A DNA stretch of 64,000 nucleotides from contig JBBRQI010000009.1 in the NCBI GenBank assembly GCA_038226665.1, forward strand, positions 35,004-99,003, in the 5' to 3' direction. Below, one piece after another: positions 1 to 9,606 of this stretch (the stretch's first letter is position 1; each line of letters starts with the position of its first letter). This DNA comes from SZAS-103 sp038226665. Lineage in GTDB: Bacteria > Pseudomonadota > Gammaproteobacteria > Xanthomonadales > Xanthomonadaceae. The translations under genes and the position numbers were made by a program. The notes under the pieces are model-generated. The model did not search any database. It saw nothing but the letters and a program-made list of their open reading frames with translations, and was not told the origin of the DNA.

Positions 1-1369
<1,369 letters not shown>

Positions 1370-1425
1370 GGCGACATCGATGCGACGGCAGGAAAAACGA
1401 TTCTACCGCGATCGATGCCAGCCGC

Positions 1426-2244
1426 TCAGACGACCCTGACGCCACGCACGTTGAGCGCAGGGTCGCGCCAGAATGCATCGTTCTCGAAGCGACGGAACAG
1501 ATCCGGCGGAAGAATCGTCTGGCGCTCGGCCGGAGTCACCTTCGAACGCACCTTGTGCAGGCCCGGCGTGCCGGCGCGCATGTCGAACTCCGAGGCGTCG
1601 TAATCGACATTGTCGAAGTCGTGCTTGAACACGGGCTCGCCGACGAAATCGTAGATGGCCGCGAGCGTGCGGGTCGGATCGCGCGTCAGGCTCTCGTACT
1701 GCACCAGCATCATCTGCTTGCCAGCGTCTTCCGAGTTGTAGGCTTCCTTCAACGCATTGAACGCATAACCCACCAGCCCGTCGCCGCTGCCGAGGCCGTC
1801 CGCGCGCTGGTACACCGTGCCGCCGGGGTTGTAGTTGAAGATCGACGACGGCTGGAAGGTATTCTTGCGGATCAGCCGCTCGACGCTGTCGATGACCCAC
1901 GGGATGTGGCGCACGCAGGCGATAATCTTGCTTTCCGGCATCAGGTCGGCAAGCTGGCCCAGCTTGGTGCACCACATGCGGTTGGTGTCGAATACCACAT
2001 CGACCTTGAATTCCGGGCCGTAATAGTTCTCGAACAGGCTCTTGAGCACGCGCTTGCGCTGTTCATCGGTGATGAACACCGAGAATTCGTTGCGGCCGCT
2101 CATCTCGCCGGTCATTGCGTTGAACATGCCCGCGACGGGCCCGCTCATGCCGGCGTGGAAGCGCGGATTCTGCTTGAGCAGCGCGGACAGCAAGGTCGAA
2201 CCGGACCGTGGCAGCCCGGAGATGAAGTGGAATTTGTGCGACAT
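1426..2244 (-). CDS. Sulfotransferase family protein
   Basis: A 272-residue protein with the N-terminal PAPS-binding loop FISGLPRSGSTLLSALL (5'-phosphosulfate-binding motif, residues ~7-23). A later segment with ARG/HIS/SER-type 3'-phosphate contacts is seen around IIACVRHIPWVIDSVERL. It would transfer a sulfate group from PAPS to an acceptor hydroxyl or amine; the acceptor cannot be told from sequence. There is no signal peptide, so it is predicted cytosolic. It sits between the DUF1704 gene (81 bp upstream) and maeB (56 bp downstream), all on the minus strand. No PAPS synthesis gene is in the window. Family call is firm; role unknown. Confidence 0.88.
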   Translation of the reverse strand: MSHKFHFISGLPRSGSTLLSALLKQNPRFHAGMSGPVAGMFNAMTGEMSGRNEFSVFITDEQRKRVLKSLFENYYGPEFKVDVVFDTNRMWCTKLGQLADLMPESKIIACVRHIPWVIDSVERLIRKNTFQPSSIFNYNPGGTVYQRADGLGSGDGLVGYAFNALKEAYNSEDAGKQMMLVQYESLTRDPTRTLAAIYDFVGEPVFKHDFDNVDYDASEFDMRAGTPGLHKVRSKVTPAERQTILPPDLFRRFENDAFWRDPALNVRGVRVV

Positions 2245-2325
2245 CGATTTCCCCAGTCGGTGCGTGGCGCGGAGCGCGAGCGGCGAATTATGCCTTGTTG
2301 TCGCCAGCGCGTCCCGCGACCGACT

Positions 2326-3600
2326 TCAAAGCCCCAGCACCAGGTCATCGGCATCCACGCGGTCGAGCCGGATCCTGTTCGCGAACAGCGAGAACGCAAG
2401 CATGCCTGCAAGCCCGTTCGCGCGTTGCACCCACGGCGGAACGTACAGCGGCGGTGCGAGGAATCCGTCGTCAAACAGCGGCTCGAAATGCAGCACGTCC
2501 TGCAATGCCATCTTCCCCGCGAACAGCAGCCGGCAAAGCCGCAGCCGGCGATTGCGCAACGCCCAGCGGAAGAAAGTGTGCACGCTGAGCAGGCCATGCA
2601 GGTACACAGTGTCCTTGGTGAACGCCGCGCCCCCGCCGAGCGGCGCGCCGCGAAACACGCGCTGCGCCGAGGTGAAGCTGTCGGTCGGGCTTTGTCCGGA
2701 GCTTTCGAAGAAATCGAACACATCGAGGAAACTCGCACCCGACAACGCCATGTCCACCGCGATGATGCGCAGGCTGATGCGCTTCATCCGCGCGATGTCG
2801 ATCGCACCGGTAATCTGTTCGGCGAACGTCGCCAGGCCTTCTTGCGTCGCGGTCACCCGTGGCGACGAGCGGGCGAACGATTTCAGCCACGGCTGTTCGC
2901 GGCCGTTGAGCGCGGTCAGCGAATGCACGAAGGCTTCGTGTTCGAGCAATTGCTGGCGGTCGTATTCGCTGAACGCGGCCGCGGTCCGCAGGCGGATGCG
3001 TGTCGGCCCGGCGGCGGCTTTAGCGATCAGGCACGGGTCGAGCACCACGCTGATCTTGTGGTGCACGAAGAACGCATCGAGCTTCGCCTGCAGGTCGGCT
3101 TGCAATGCCTCGGCTGCAATGTCGTCCGGTATTCTCGTCGTGGCGAGCTCGCGGTCGAATTCGTCGGCGATCGCGATGAAATGCTGTGCAGCATCGATAT
3201 TGCTCGGTCCTTCGCCGGGCAGGCGATCGCCCGGCTTGCCGAACAGGCGGATGGAATGCTCGGTGATTTCCATCGTGCCGAGCGCTTCCAGCAGCAGCGT
3301 CGCGACACTCCAGCTTTCGCAGGTGCGTGCGATATAGACGCCGAGCGGATGGGTGAGATCGGTATCGGCGGCAATCGTCTCTAGCTCAGCCCGGGTTGCC
3401 GCGTGCCGTTGCGGCGGATATACGATCTGCGGGAAGTGCATCGTGCCGCGCGCGCGCGCAGCAAGGAAATCGGTCTGCACCTGCGCGGGCCAGCTCACGG
3501 TCGCAAGCAGTTCGATGCCCTTCACGGCGGCGACCATGCGCGCATCGAGCGCAGCGTAGTGCGCAAGTTCTGGCGTCAACGGTTGTGCCTTTGCATCCAT
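2326..3600 (-). CDS. DUF1704 / QEGLA-motif putative metallopeptidase
   Basis: A 424-residue protein of the 'flavohemoglobin expression-modulating QEGLA motif' family (DUF1704). The naming motif is visible in VTATQEGLATFAEQ, and a HExxxH signature occurs in LLEHEAFVHSLTAL a few residues before it. Eukaryotic relatives of this family (MATCAP-type tyrosine carboxypeptidases) use HExxxH plus a glutamate for zinc binding, so a metallopeptidase activity is plausible but is an inference. It begins 29 bp after rsgA ends, on the same strand, suggesting cotranscription. No signal peptide is apparent. The bacterial substrate is unknown, and no flavohemoglobin gene lies nearby to explain the old family name. 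Confidence 0.85.
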   Translation of the reverse strand: MDAKAQPLTPELAHYAALDARMVAAVKGIELLATVSWPAQVQTDFLAARARGTMHFPQIVYPPQRHAATRAELETIAADTDLTHPLGVYIARTCESWSVATLLLEALGTMEITEHSIRLFGKPGDRLPGEGPSNIDAAQHFIAIADEFDRELATTRIPDDIAAEALQADLQAKLDAFFVHHKISVVLDPCLIAKAAAGPTRIRLRTAAAFSEYDRQQLLEHEAFVHSLTALNGREQPWLKSFARSSPRVTATQEGLATFAEQITGAIDIARMKRISLRIIAVDMALSGASFLDVFDFFESSGQSPTDSFTSAQRVFRGAPLGGGAAFTKDTVYLHGLLSVHTFFRWALRNRRLRLCRLLFAGKMALQDVLHFEPLFDDGFLAPPLYVPPWVQRANGLAGMLAFSLFANRIRLDRVDADDLVLGL

Positions 3601-3629
3601 ATCCTTTCCTGTCTTCGAGTGCCCGCCGC

Positions 3630-4739
3630 CTAGTGCCTGCCGTCATTGTCGTCGAGACGTTGTTTCGCCTTGGTAAACGCGCGGGATTTGGCTGCAATGC
3701 GCACTTCCGCGCGACGCGCGTGCTGTGCGGCGCGCCCCTGCGCAGCGGTGGTTACTTCGCCTTCGAGCTTGCGGTAATGCGCGTAGCGCGCCGCATCGAG
3801 CGCGCCCGATTCCACTGCCGCACCTACCGCGCAACCCGGTTCGCCGGCGTGCTTGCAATCGCTGAACCTGCATTGCGTGATGAGCGCTTCGATGTCTTCG
3901 AAGCTGCCTTCATCGAGCTTCTCCTCGCCGGTGAACTTGAGTTCGCGCATGCCCGGCGAATCGATCAGGCAGCCGCCCTGCGGCAACGCGATCAACGCGC
4001 GATGGGTCGTCGTGTGGCGGCCGCGCGAGTCGTGTTCGCGCACGGCGGCGGTCTTGATCTTTTGCGTGCCGAGCAGGGTGTTCGTCAGCGTGGATTTGCC
4101 GGCGCCGGAGGAACCGATCAGCACCACGCTGCGGCCCGGCCCGAGATACGGATGCAAGACCGCGACGCTGGCTGCATCCTTCGCATTGACGCGATGGATC
4201 GCGACGCCGTGCGCGGCGATGTCGGCGAGCAAGGCATCGACATCGGTATCGGGATGCAAATCATTTTTCGTCAGCACCAGCACCGGCTCGGCACCGCTCG
4301 CGCGCACCAACAACAGGTAGCGTTCGAGCCGGCGTGGATTGAAGTCGAGGTCGAGGCCGCTGACCACGAATGCGGTATCGATGTTCGCGGCGATCGGTTG
4401 CTGCTTGTAGGCCTCGCCGGCAGCGGCGCGTTTGAGCAGGGTGCGTCGCGGCAACAACGCGACGATCTGGTCGACGCATGGTTCAAGCAACACCCAGTCG
4501 CCGACCACGGCGCGATCTTCCGCAGGGAAGCGCGGCCGCATCCACGCCGCGAGCGATTGCGCGGAGAACTCGTGATCGACAGCGGTCGCGACCGTGTATC
4601 CGGAGCGATGTTGTGCGCTGATGCGTGCGAGCCGGCCTTCCGACAAGGCTTCCAGCGTCGAACGCGCCGCCGCATCGTCGGGCCAACCGATTGCGAGGAG
4701 CTTGGCGCGGGCGTCCGCTGTGAGCTGCATTGCAGCCAT
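3630..4739 (-). CDS. rsgA: Small ribosomal subunit biogenesis GTPase RsgA
   Basis: Circularly permuted GTPase that assists late maturation of the 30S subunit. The motif order is the permuted one: G4 (VLTKNDL) comes before G1 (GSSGAGKSTLTNTLLG) and G3 (IDSPGMRELKF). A zinc knuckle follows (CRFSDCKHAGEPGC). An N-terminal OB-fold region precedes the GTPase domain. The ATG at 4739 gives 369 residues, close to the family's usual length; another ATG lies three codons downstream and a TTG four codons upstream. It is divergent from alaA across about 120 bp and leads a minus-strand run with the DUF1704 and sulfotransferase genes. Confidence 0.93.
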   Translation of the reverse strand: MAAMQLTADARAKLLAIGWPDDAAARSTLEALSEGRLARISAQHRSGYTVATAVDHEFSAQSLAAWMRPRFPAEDRAVVGDWVLLEPCVDQIVALLPRRTLLKRAAAGEAYKQQPIAANIDTAFVVSGLDLDFNPRRLERYLLLVRASGAEPVLVLTKNDLHPDTDVDALLADIAAHGVAIHRVNAKDAASVAVLHPYLGPGRSVVLIGSSGAGKSTLTNTLLGTQKIKTAAVREHDSRGRHTTTHRALIALPQGGCLIDSPGMRELKFTGEEKLDEGSFEDIEALITQCRFSDCKHAGEPGCAVGAAVESGALDAARYAHYRKLEGEVTTAAQGRAAQHARRAEVRIAAKSRAFTKAKQRLDDNDGRH

Positions 4740-4862
4740 TCTGCCATGCAAGCGCGAAGGATGAATGCCGAGTCGTTGTTCAGTTTCCTGTTTTGTCCCA
4801 TCTCAGGCCTCGTGCGTGGCCGCGTTTGTTACGCTTGCAGATTCAAGTCCATTCGTACAGAC

Positions 4863-6089
4863 ATGACACCGGCCTCGACTCCCCTCATCACCCGCGAACG
4901 CCTGCGCGAAGTGCGTTACGAAATCCGCGGCGAGCTCGCGCGGCGTGCGCGCGAACTCGAGGCGCGCGGGCACCAATTGATCAAGCTCAACATCGGCAAC
5001 CCCGGTGCATTCGGGTTCCGCGCGCCGGAACACCTGCAAGAGGCCGTTGCAGGGCACTTGCAACAGAGCGACGCATACACGCATCAGCAAGGCTTGCCCG
5101 CCGCGCGCGACGCACTCGCCGCGCACTATTCGCATCGTGACGGCCAAGCGGTGCTGCCCGAGCAGGTATTCCTCGGCAATGGCGTGAGCGAGCTCATCGA
5201 CATCGCATTGCGTGCGTTGCTCAACCCCGGCGACGAAGTGCTGCTGCCGAGCCCCGATTATCCATTGTGGAGCGCGGCGACCATCCTCAACGACGGCGTG
5301 CCCGTGTACTACGACTGCCGCGCCGAAAACGGTTACGTGCCCGATCCCGATCAGGTCGAGGCGTTGATCACCCCACGTACGCGCGCGCTGGTCGTGATCA
5401 ATCCGAACAACCCGACCGGCGCGACCTATCCGCATGCGGTGCTCGAACGCTTCGTCGCGATCGCCGCGAAGCACCAGTTGCTACTGCTGGCCGACGAGAT
5501 CTACGAAGGCATCCTGTACGACGACGCGCAATTCATCCCGATGGGCTCGCTCGCCGGCGACGTGCCGTGCCTGAGTTTCGGCGGCCTGTCGAAGCTGCAT
5601 CGCGCCTGCGGTTGGCGTGTCGGCTGGGGCGTGCTGGGCGGCGATCCGTGGCGGCTCGGTGATTACATGCATTCGATCGACCTGCTCAGCGCGTTGCGGC
5701 TGTGCTCGAACGTGCCCGGCCAATGGGCGATTCCCGCCGCGCTCGAAGGCCCGAAAACGATCGCACCGTTGTGCGCACCAGGCGGACGACTCTACGAAAC
5801 GCGACGCGCGGTGATCGCATGCTGCGAGGCGAGCAAGTATCTCGACCTCATCGCGCCGGAAGCCGCGCTGTACGCGTTCCCGTCGTTCCGCCGCGACCTG
5901 CTGCCGCAGCTCGACGACCATCGCTTCGCGCTCGAACTCCTTGAAAACGAGCATGTCCTGATCGTTCCCGGATCGAGCTTCAACGTGCAGTACCGCAATC
6001 ATTTCCGGATCACGCTGCTGCCGGAAGCCGAGGTGATGCATGAAGTTTTCTCGCGAATCGAAACGGCGTTGGCGCGGCATGCAGGGTAA
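4863..6089 (+). CDS. alaA: Alanine transaminase AlaA-like PLP aminotransferase
   Basis: A class I/II PLP-dependent aminotransferase of 408 residues, matching E. coli AlaA (glutamate-pyruvate transaminase) along most of its length. Family segments seen include LIKLNIGNPGAFGFRAPE near the N-terminus, SPDYPLWSAA, INPNNPTGA, LADEIYEGILYDDA and RLCSNVPGQWAI. The PLP lysine is K244 in GGLSKLHRACGWRVGW; AlaA of E. coli has SKTYRVAGFRQGW here. The reading frame stays open far upstream, but the ATG at 4863 aligns with the family N-terminus. It overlaps the next gene by 50 bp, suggesting a two-gene unit. Confidence 0.9.
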   Translation: MTPASTPLITRERLREVRYEIRGELARRARELEARGHQLIKLNIGNPGAFGFRAPEHLQEAVAGHLQQSDAYTHQQGLPAARDALAAHYSHRDGQAVLPEQVFLGNGVSELIDIALRALLNPGDEVLLPSPDYPLWSAATILNDGVPVYYDCRAENGYVPDPDQVEALITPRTRALVVINPNNPTGATYPHAVLERFVAIAAKHQLLLLADEIYEGILYDDAQFIPMGSLAGDVPCLSFGGLSKLHRACGWRVGWGVLGGDPWRLGDYMHSIDLLSALRLCSNVPGQWAIPAALEGPKTIAPLCAPGGRLYETRRAVIACCEASKYLDLIAPEAALYAFPSFRRDLLPQLDDHRFALELLENEHVLIVPGSSFNVQYRNHFRITLLPEAEVMHEVFSRIETALARHAG

Positions 6090-6804
6090 TTTCCTGCTGC
6101 CGTTGTTCGTCTTCTGCGCACTGGTGTGCGCATGCGCGCCATCGTCGTCTTCGCAAAAATCCGCCACACAGGAGCCGAAATCCATGCACAGTTTTCTTGC
6201 GCTGGGCGATTCCTACACGATCGGTGAAGCGGTGCGCGAATCCGAGCGCTGGCCGGTGCAACTCGCAGCGCGCCTGCGCGAACACGGCATCGCGATCGAC
6301 GCGCCGCGCATCATCGCGACCACGGGCTGGACAACCGACGAGCTGTCAGTGGCGATGGACGACAGCACGTTCGCACCGCCATATGCGCTGGTCACGCTGA
6401 TGATCGGCGTCAACAACCAGTTTCGTGGACGCAACGTGCGCGAATACCGTGAACAGTTCGATGCACTGCTGGTGCGTGCAATCCATCTTGCAGGCGGCGA
6501 TGCGACACGGGTGATCGTGCTGTCGATTCCCGACTGGGGCGCGACGCCATTCGGCCATCGCAGTGGGCGCGATCTCGCGCAAGTCACTGCGCAAGTCGAT
6601 GCGTTCAATGCGACCGCGCGCGCAGCGACAGGAGTGCATGGCGCGGCATGGGTCGATGTGACACCGGTCAGTCGCGAAGTAACGAACCATCCTGAACTTG
6701 CAGCCCACGATGGATTGCACCCGTCCTCAGCAATGTATGCGCGCTGGGTGGATCTAACGTTGCCGGTTGCGCAAGCACGATTGCGAGCCCGAACGACGCA
6801 CTGA
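6040..6804 (+). CDS. SGNH/GDSL-family hydrolase, probable lipoprotein
   Basis: A 254-residue SGNH hydrolase with the block I motif ALGDSYTIGE (serine nucleophile), an asparagine block around MIGVNNQFRG, and the C-terminal DGLHPSSAMY block carrying the Asp and His. It would act as an esterase or lipase; the substrate is unknown. The N-terminus is strongly basic, then hydrophobic, and ends in a cysteine-rich LVCAC, so export and lipid attachment at Cys32 are likely. The ATG at 6040 has GAGG six bases upstream; a later ATG at 6079 also precedes the hydrophobic stretch. The gene overlaps the end of alaA. Confidence 0.85.
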   Translation: MKFSRESKRRWRGMQGNFLLPLFVFCALVCACAPSSSSQKSATQEPKSMHSFLALGDSYTIGEAVRESERWPVQLAARLREHGIAIDAPRIIATTGWTTDELSVAMDDSTFAPPYALVTLMIGVNNQFRGRNVREYREQFDALLVRAIHLAGGDATRVIVLSIPDWGATPFGHRSGRDLAQVTAQVDAFNATARAATGVHGAAWVDVTPVSREVTNHPELAAHDGLHPSSAMYARWVDLTLPVAQARLRARTTH

Positions 6805-6863
6805 TTCCCATGCGCGTTCGGCGACGTCTAACTTTTCTTGAATACGCCGAATCCAATGCACCT

Positions 6864-6869
6864 TACAAT
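6864..6869 (+). promoter_or_regulatory. Possible -10 box before the Grx fusion gene
   Basis: TACAAT lies 31 bp before the ATG. The nearest TTGAAT is about 20 bp upstream, longer than the ideal spacing, so the -35 element is uncertain. Confidence 0.3.
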
Positions 6870-6900
6870 GGGCGCATCCGTTTGCTTCCGAGACAACAAC

Positions 6901-7830
6901 ATGTCCCTTGATCCCGCACTGCGCCAGCGCATCGACACCCTGCTGCAATCCAACCGCGTCGTGTTGTTCATGAAAGGCAGCCCGGATGCGCCGCGCTGCG
7001 GTTTCTCGGCGAAGGCGACCTCGATCCTGTCGTCGTTGATCCCGACATACGCGACCGTCGACGTGCTCGAAGACGCCGAGATTCGCGAAGGCATCAAGCT
7101 CTACGGCAGCTGGCCGACCATTCCGCAGTTGTACATCGATCGGGAACTCGTCGGCGGCAGCGACATCATCGACGAGATGCTCTCCAGCGGCGAACTCCAT
7201 AGCGCACTCGGCCTGGCTGCGCCGGATCGCACGCCACCCACGATCCACGTCACCCCCGCAGCGCTTGCCGCGATCCGCAACGCGATGGCCGACACGCCCG
7301 CCGGTGTCGGACTGCATCTCGCGGTGGGTGGAAATTTCGAAGCGCAGTTCCAGCTCAAGCCGATCAGCGGCCGCGAGATCGTAGCGGAAACCGACGGTTT
7401 ACGCGTCCATCTCGATCCGGTCAGCGCGCCGCGCGCGAACGGGATCGTGATCGACTGGGTCGAGGATGTGAAAGGCGCTGGCCTGTCCGTGCGCAACCCG
7501 AACGCGCCGACTCCAGTCAAATCGATCTCGGTGCAGGAGCTGCACGATCGCATCATCACCGGCACCATCGACGTGATCGACGTGCGCCCCGCATCCGCGC
7601 GAGCAATCGCGCCGTTCCCGCAACCGCACGACGTGCTCGACGCCGACAGCGCCGCGAAACTCGAAGCGCTGCCGAAGGACGTGCCGCTCGCCTTCATCTG
7701 CCACCACGGCACCTCCAGCCGCCGCGCTGCCGAACATTTCCGCAGCCTCGGCTTCCATGATCTCTACAACGTCGAAGGCGGCATCGACGCATGGGCGAAG
7801 CAAATCGATCCCAAGGTACCGCTGTACTGA
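6901..7830 (+). CDS. Grx4-type monothiol glutaredoxin fused to A-type-like and rhodanese domains
   Basis: A 309-residue three-domain protein. Residues 1-105 are a monothiol glutaredoxin with CGFS (Cys33), the MKGSP loop and the SWPTIPQLYI segment that bind a glutathione-ligated 2Fe-2S cluster. Residues ~115-205 resemble an A-type (IscA/HesB) iron-sulfur carrier but lack the conserved cysteines, ending in GAGLSVRNPNAP as in the degenerate domain of NfuA. Residues ~212-309 are a rhodanese domain with candidate active Cys267 in ICHHGTSSRRA. The arrangement is known among Xanthomonadales Grx4 proteins. It should act in cytosolic Fe-S trafficking. The ATG was chosen because it aligns with the Grx N-terminus. 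Confidence 0.9.
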   Translation: MSLDPALRQRIDTLLQSNRVVLFMKGSPDAPRCGFSAKATSILSSLIPTYATVDVLEDAEIREGIKLYGSWPTIPQLYIDRELVGGSDIIDEMLSSGELHSALGLAAPDRTPPTIHVTPAALAAIRNAMADTPAGVGLHLAVGGNFEAQFQLKPISGREIVAETDGLRVHLDPVSAPRANGIVIDWVEDVKGAGLSVRNPNAPTPVKSISVQELHDRIITGTIDVIDVRPASARAIAPFPQPHDVLDADSAAKLEALPKDVPLAFICHHGTSSRRAAEHFRSLGFHDLYNVEGGIDAWAKQIDPKVPLY

Positions 7831-7850
7831 TCCCGCTGCATTACTAGTTT

Positions 7851-8390
7851 TCAGCCCGCGAAACCACCCGCGTCGAGGAACGCGCGTTCTTGAGGCGTGC
7901 TGATCCGACTAAGCACGGCGTTGCGATGCGGGAACCGCCCGAAACGGGCGATCACGTCGCGGTGCAGCTCAGCGTATTCTAGGTAATTCGCATCGCCCAA
8001 TTCGCGACACAACGCGACTGCGCGTAGCTGATCGGCGATGTCCTCGGAATGTTCGAACGGCAGATAGAGGAACACGCGCAGACCCGTATCGACCGCGCGA
8101 TCGAACCCCGACGCAATCGCCCGATCGGCGACCTCACGGGCGAGCATATCGGTCGCGAACGCATCCGCGCTGCCGCGAAAGCAATTGCGTGGAAACTGGT
8201 CGAGCAGGATCACCAACGCCAGCGCACCCGCCGCGCTATCGACCCAATGATCCAATACGCGTCGCGCGGCACGATGGTGCGCATCGAGGAAGCGTTCGCG
8301 AAATTCGGCATCGAATGCAGCGTCCTTCGCAAACCAGCGCGCGGGCCCGGCGGATTGCCAGAACACCAGTACATCGGTGATTGCAGTCAT
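7851..8390 (-). CDS. DUF924 family protein
   Basis: A 179-residue, largely helical cytosolic protein of the DUF924 family. Seen are the opening ITDVLVFWQSAGPARWF, the central ALALVILLDQFPRNCFRGSA and the segment LPFEHSEDIADQ, all hallmarks of the family. The biochemical role is not known. The ATG at 8390 has GGGAAG a few bases upstream and was preferred to one eight codons earlier. The gene converges on the Grx fusion gene with only 20 bp between stop codons. Confidence 0.87.
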   Translation of the reverse strand: MTAITDVLVFWQSAGPARWFAKDAAFDAEFRERFLDAHHRAARRVLDHWVDSAAGALALVILLDQFPRNCFRGSADAFATDMLAREVADRAIASGFDRAVDTGLRVFLYLPFEHSEDIADQLRAVALCRELGDANYLEYAELHRDVIARFGRFPHRNAVLSRISTPQERAFLDAGGFAG

Positions 8391-8519
8391 CGCGAACTTC
8401 CCGTTGTTGCGCATCGAATGGCGAGATTGGCAATGTGTTTGGCAATGCCGCGCGACGCGTTATGCTTGGAATCGCATGCGTTGCGAATCGCGCGACCGCG
8501 ATCGAACCCTGGAGATCTC

Positions 8520-8855
8520 ATGCCCCGCTATTACATCACCCTTCCCGATCCGACCAAGGCGCGCGGCAGCGATCCGGCGCTCGCGTTCACCGCGCACGGC
8601 GCGGACGGTTTCGCCGAACAACTACAGGCCGCGCTGACCGGCACCGGATTGTTTGAACGCTGGCGCGCGAAACAGGAAGACCCGGATGCCGTCAACGATG
8701 CGATGGCCGCGACCGATCCACTGGCGACGGTAAGCGGCAAGCAGAGCGATCTGAAAATCGATCTGGTGGTGAATACCGTGCTGCCGGGCGAAGTGCTGCG
8801 CCAGCGCATGCGCCTGCTCGCGGGCAGCGGCTGGCAATTGCGCGACGTGACCTGA
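8520..8855 (+). CDS. Hypothetical protein of 111 residues
   Basis: Not recognised. The protein begins MPRYYITLPDPTKARG and ends GSGWQLRDVT. It has no transmembrane segment, signal peptide or cysteine. Codon use is like that of its neighbours, and the start is preceded by a GGAGAT sequence at good spacing, so it is very likely a real gene. It lies 43 bp upstream of the Dph6-like gene on the same strand and may be cotranscribed with it. The frame stays open upstream, but the ribosome-binding site supports the ATG at 8520. Confidence 0.7.
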   Translation: MPRYYITLPDPTKARGSDPALAFTAHGADGFAEQLQAALTGTGLFERWRAKQEDPDAVNDAMAATDPLATVSGKQSDLKIDLVVNTVLPGEVLRQRMRLLAGSGWQLRDVT

Positions 8856-8898
8856 TCGCGCATCCACACCATCGCGTTCCGTTGCGCGCGTGGGCTTG

Positions 8899-9606
8899 AT
8901 GCGCACTCCGATCCTTGTCTCGTGGAGCGGTGGCAAGGATGCTGCCTGGGCGTTGCATGCGTTGCGATTGTCCACGCGATGGGAAGTCGTCGGCCTGCTG
9001 ACGACCGTTACCGACGAATACGAGCGCGTGGCGATGCATGGCATTCGCCGCGATGTGTTGCATGCGCAAGCCGCAGCCGCGGGACTACCGCTGATCGAAG
9101 CGCGCCTGCCACGCAATGCCGACAATGCGATGTACGAAGCGGTATTCGCCGCTGCGCTCGATGAAGCGCACGAACGCTGGCCAGGCTTGACGCACATCGC
9201 CTTTGGCGATCTGCATCTCGCCGACGTGCGCGCGTATCGCGATGCGTTGTGCGGGCGACTGGACTGGACGCCGGTGTATCCCTTGTTTGGTTCCGATACC
9301 GATGCGCTTGCTGGCGACATGCTCGCTGGCGGCCTGCATGCGACGTTGTGTTGCGTGGATACACAGCAACTCGATGCGCGCCATGCGGGTCGTGAATTCG
9401 ATGCAGCGTTTCTTGCCGATCTTCCCGCAACAGTGGATCGCTGCGGTGAGCGCGGCGAGTTCCACACCTGCGTCCACGCGGGCCCGATGTTCGTACGGCC
9501 GCTCGCATTGCGTCGCGGCGAAACGCAGCTGCGCGATGGGCGCTTTGCGTTTACCGATTTGCTGCTCAACGATTCCGCGTCCTTGGAACACGTCAAAGAT
9601 CAGTAG
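8899..9606 (+). CDS. Dph6-like ATP-dependent PP-loop ligase (adenine nucleotide alpha-hydrolase fold)
   Basis: A 235-residue protein with an N-terminal PP-loop (VSWSGGKDAAWALHAL), HGIRRDVLHAQA, and the AFGDLHLADVRAYRD segment of diphthine-ammonia ligase relatives. Bacteria lack diphthamide, so the eukaryotic function does not carry over; an ATP-dependent amidation or adenylation of an unknown substrate is the likeliest chemistry. A GTG three codons upstream is an alternative start. Its last bases overlap the end of frmA, which converges on it. Confidence 0.85.
   Translation: MRTPILVSWSGGKDAAWALHALRLSTRWEVVGLLTTVTDEYERVAMHGIRRDVLHAQAAAAGLPLIEARLPRNADNAMYEAVFAAALDEAHERWPGLTHIAFGDLHLADVRAYRDALCGRLDWTPVYPLFGSDTDALAGDMLAGGLHATLCCVDTQQLDARHAGREFDAAFLADLPATVDRCGERGEFHTCVHAGPMFVRPLALRRGETQLRDGRFAFTDLLLNDSASLEHVKDQ

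Noticed and set aside
1555..3384. 609-codon plus-strand open frame
   Set aside because: Antisense to the sulfotransferase and DUF1704 genes; composition is that of a shadow.
3396..4862. N-terminal extension of the alaA reading frame
   Set aside because: The frame is open by chance across rsgA; the AlaA family begins at the ATG at 4863.
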